From: Alphaproteobacteria bacterium
GTDB taxonomy: Bacteria; Pseudomonadota; Alphaproteobacteria; Caulobacterales; Parvularculaceae
Direction of reading: 5' to 3'
NCBI GenBank assembly: GCA_030428745.1
Contig: JAUIEG010000160.1
Coordinates: 1 to 6,364, forward strand
Length of the DNA stretch: 6,364 bases
In this document: positions 5,775 through 6,364 of the stretch, one piece after another
Position numbering within the stretch: the stretch's first letter is position 1
How the letters are laid out: every line of letters starts with the position of its first letter
Translations under genes and position numbers: made by a program
The notes under the pieces: generated by a model
Databases searched by the model: none
Told to the model about the DNA's origin: nothing
Seen by the model: the letters and a program-made list of their open reading frames with translations, nothing else

Positions 5775-5827
5775 GGGCGTTCCCCACCATCCACCGGTCA
5801 CTCATTGACCGGAAAACGCCCGGGTGG
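5775..5827 (+). promoter_or_regulatory. Nested perfect stems in the helicase leader
   Basis: An outer 7-bp stem pairs GGGCGTT (5775-5781) with AACGCCC (5815-5821). It encloses an inner 7-bp stem of CCGGTCA (5794-5800) and TGACCGG (5806-5812) around a CTCAT loop. The interior loop is 12 nt on the left and 2 nt (AA) on the right. CCACC (5784-5788) in that loop can also pair with GGTGG (5823-5827) just outside, which would make a pseudoknot. There is no T-tract after it, so it is not a simple terminator. It lies about 50 nt into the predicted transcript and 130 nt before the helicase start. The inner repeat could instead be a 19-bp DNA operator. Confidence 0.5.
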
Positions 5828-5956
5828 CGCGTGTAAGCGGACTCAAACTCCCGCAAGGCCATTCTCAACCAACCACGATTTAGAGCGCCTGACACGCGGG
5901 TTCTCCTGAACCCAATTGCGTTCGCGCGGTTTCCCGCCGGACGCGGAAAGATATTT

Positions 5957-6364
5957 GTGACCAGTTTCGCTGAATTCGGCCTTTCAAAGCCGATCCTCAC
6001 TGCGCTTACGCGCGAAGGCCATACGGCCCCGACCCCTATTCAAGAAGCCGCCATTCCGGTGCTTCTGAAAGGCCACGACCTGTTGGGCATCGCCCAGACA
6101 GGCACCGGCAAAACCGCAGCGTTTGCGCTGCCGATCCTCAACCATCTTGCGAAAGACCGCCGCCGTCCCGCCCAACGCGAATGCCGCGTTCTGGTGCTGG
6201 CGCCGACGCGCGAACTGGCGCTTCAGGTGAAAGAACGCTTTGACGCCTATGGCGCATCGCAGGGGCTCTCCACCGGCCTCGTCATTGGCGGCGTCGCCTT
6301 TGGCAAACAACGCGCCATGCTTCATCGCGGCGTCGACATTCTTGTCGCGACGCCCGGCCGCCTG
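5957..6364 (+). CDS. DEAD-box RNA helicase, N-terminal part, cut by the window edge
   Basis: The first 136 codons of an ATP-dependent RNA helicase of the bacterial RhlE/CsdA kind. The visible motifs, in order, are the isolated F4 and Q motif (APTPIQ, 24-29), motif I/Walker A (AQTGTGKT, 46-53), motif Ia (PTRELA, 83-88), GG (111-112) and motif Ib (TPGR, 132-135). The window ends before the DEAD motif, so helicase domain 2 and the C-terminal tail that separates RhlE, DeaD and SrmB are not seen. The GTG start at 5957 gives the usual family opening (TSFAEFGLSKPIL) and has GGAAAG (5945-5950) 6 nt upstream; no ATG suits the frame. Such helicases unwind short RNA duplexes in ribosome assembly, mRNA decay and cold adaptation. 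The long structured leader suggests post-transcriptional control, as inference. Confidence 0.93.
   Translation, partial: MTSFAEFGLSKPILTALTREGHTAPTPIQEAAIPVLLKGHDLLGIAQTGTGKTAAFALPILNHLAKDRRRPAQRECRVLVLAPTRELALQVKERFDAYGASQGLSTGLVIGGVAFGKQRAMLHRGVDILVATPGRL

Larger units (their letters stand above)
5627..5956. other. 330-bp stretch without a convincing gene: 3' region, promoter and helicase leader
   Basis: This stretch holds a weak terminator-like hairpin (5651-5670), a promoter-like pair (5691-5720) and a leader of about 230 nt with several perfect inverted repeats. Beyond the main structured element there is GGGTTC/GAACCC (5898-5903 with 5908-5913, TCCT loop), which can be extended by ACGC/GCGT (5894-5897 with 5918-5921) across an AATT bulge. 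A small GCGG/CCGC hairpin lies at 5926-5937. A 33-codon frame (5735-5836) crosses the main structure. I see no tRNA, recognised riboswitch or mobile-element end here. Confidence 0.6.

Noticed and set aside
5764..6325. Two minus-strand frames (78 and 113 codons) across the helicase leader and helicase start
   Set aside because: The second is antisense to helicase motifs I and Ia. The first covers the leader, shows no domain, and its product looks like translated structured non-coding sequence.

Overview
The window reads as ordinary chromosomal sequence from a GC-rich alphaproteobacterium. This is inferred from the GC-rich third codon positions, GTG and TTG starts, a PAS_5-like protein, a PTR1/FolM-type reductase next to folB, and a TTAACCAT CtrA-type half-site. 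I cannot name the genus. I see no insertion sequence, phage gene, tRNA, rRNA or CRISPR array, and no region of clearly foreign composition.

Layout. On the left edge the minus strand carries the 5' end of a PAS-like protein (start at 220, running off the window). A 226-bp divergent gap holds a GC-rich hairpin cluster and a good promoter. That promoter drives a 30-codon single-pass membrane peptide (447-539) with a strong Shine-Dalgarno. Next comes a tight three-gene plus-strand unit: a calcium/sodium antiporter (652-1629), a pteridine-reductase-like SDR (1633-2394) and dihydroneopterin aldolase FolB (2399-2827), with gaps of 3 and 4 nt. The last two act on pterins and belong to folate or tetrahydropterin metabolism; the antiporter has no obvious link to them. 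A convergent minus-strand DUF3592 membrane protein (2831-3313) ends 3 bp from folB.

Divergent from DUF3592 is uvrC (3392-5305), the nucleotide-excision-repair endonuclease, complete with all its domains. It is followed by a small, highly charged, lysine-rich protein that starts at TTG (5393-5626). A 330-bp stretch without a convincing gene (5627-5956) follows. It holds a weak terminator-like hairpin, a sigma-70-like promoter and a long leader with nested perfect stems. This leads into a DEAD-box RNA helicase that starts at GTG (5957) and is cut by the right edge after its TPGR motif.

Most of the window is well-known housekeeping biology. The parts least explained by known families are the structured helicase leader, the 30-residue membrane peptide with its own promoter, and the lysine-rich protein after uvrC. 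I found no convincing new multi-gene system.
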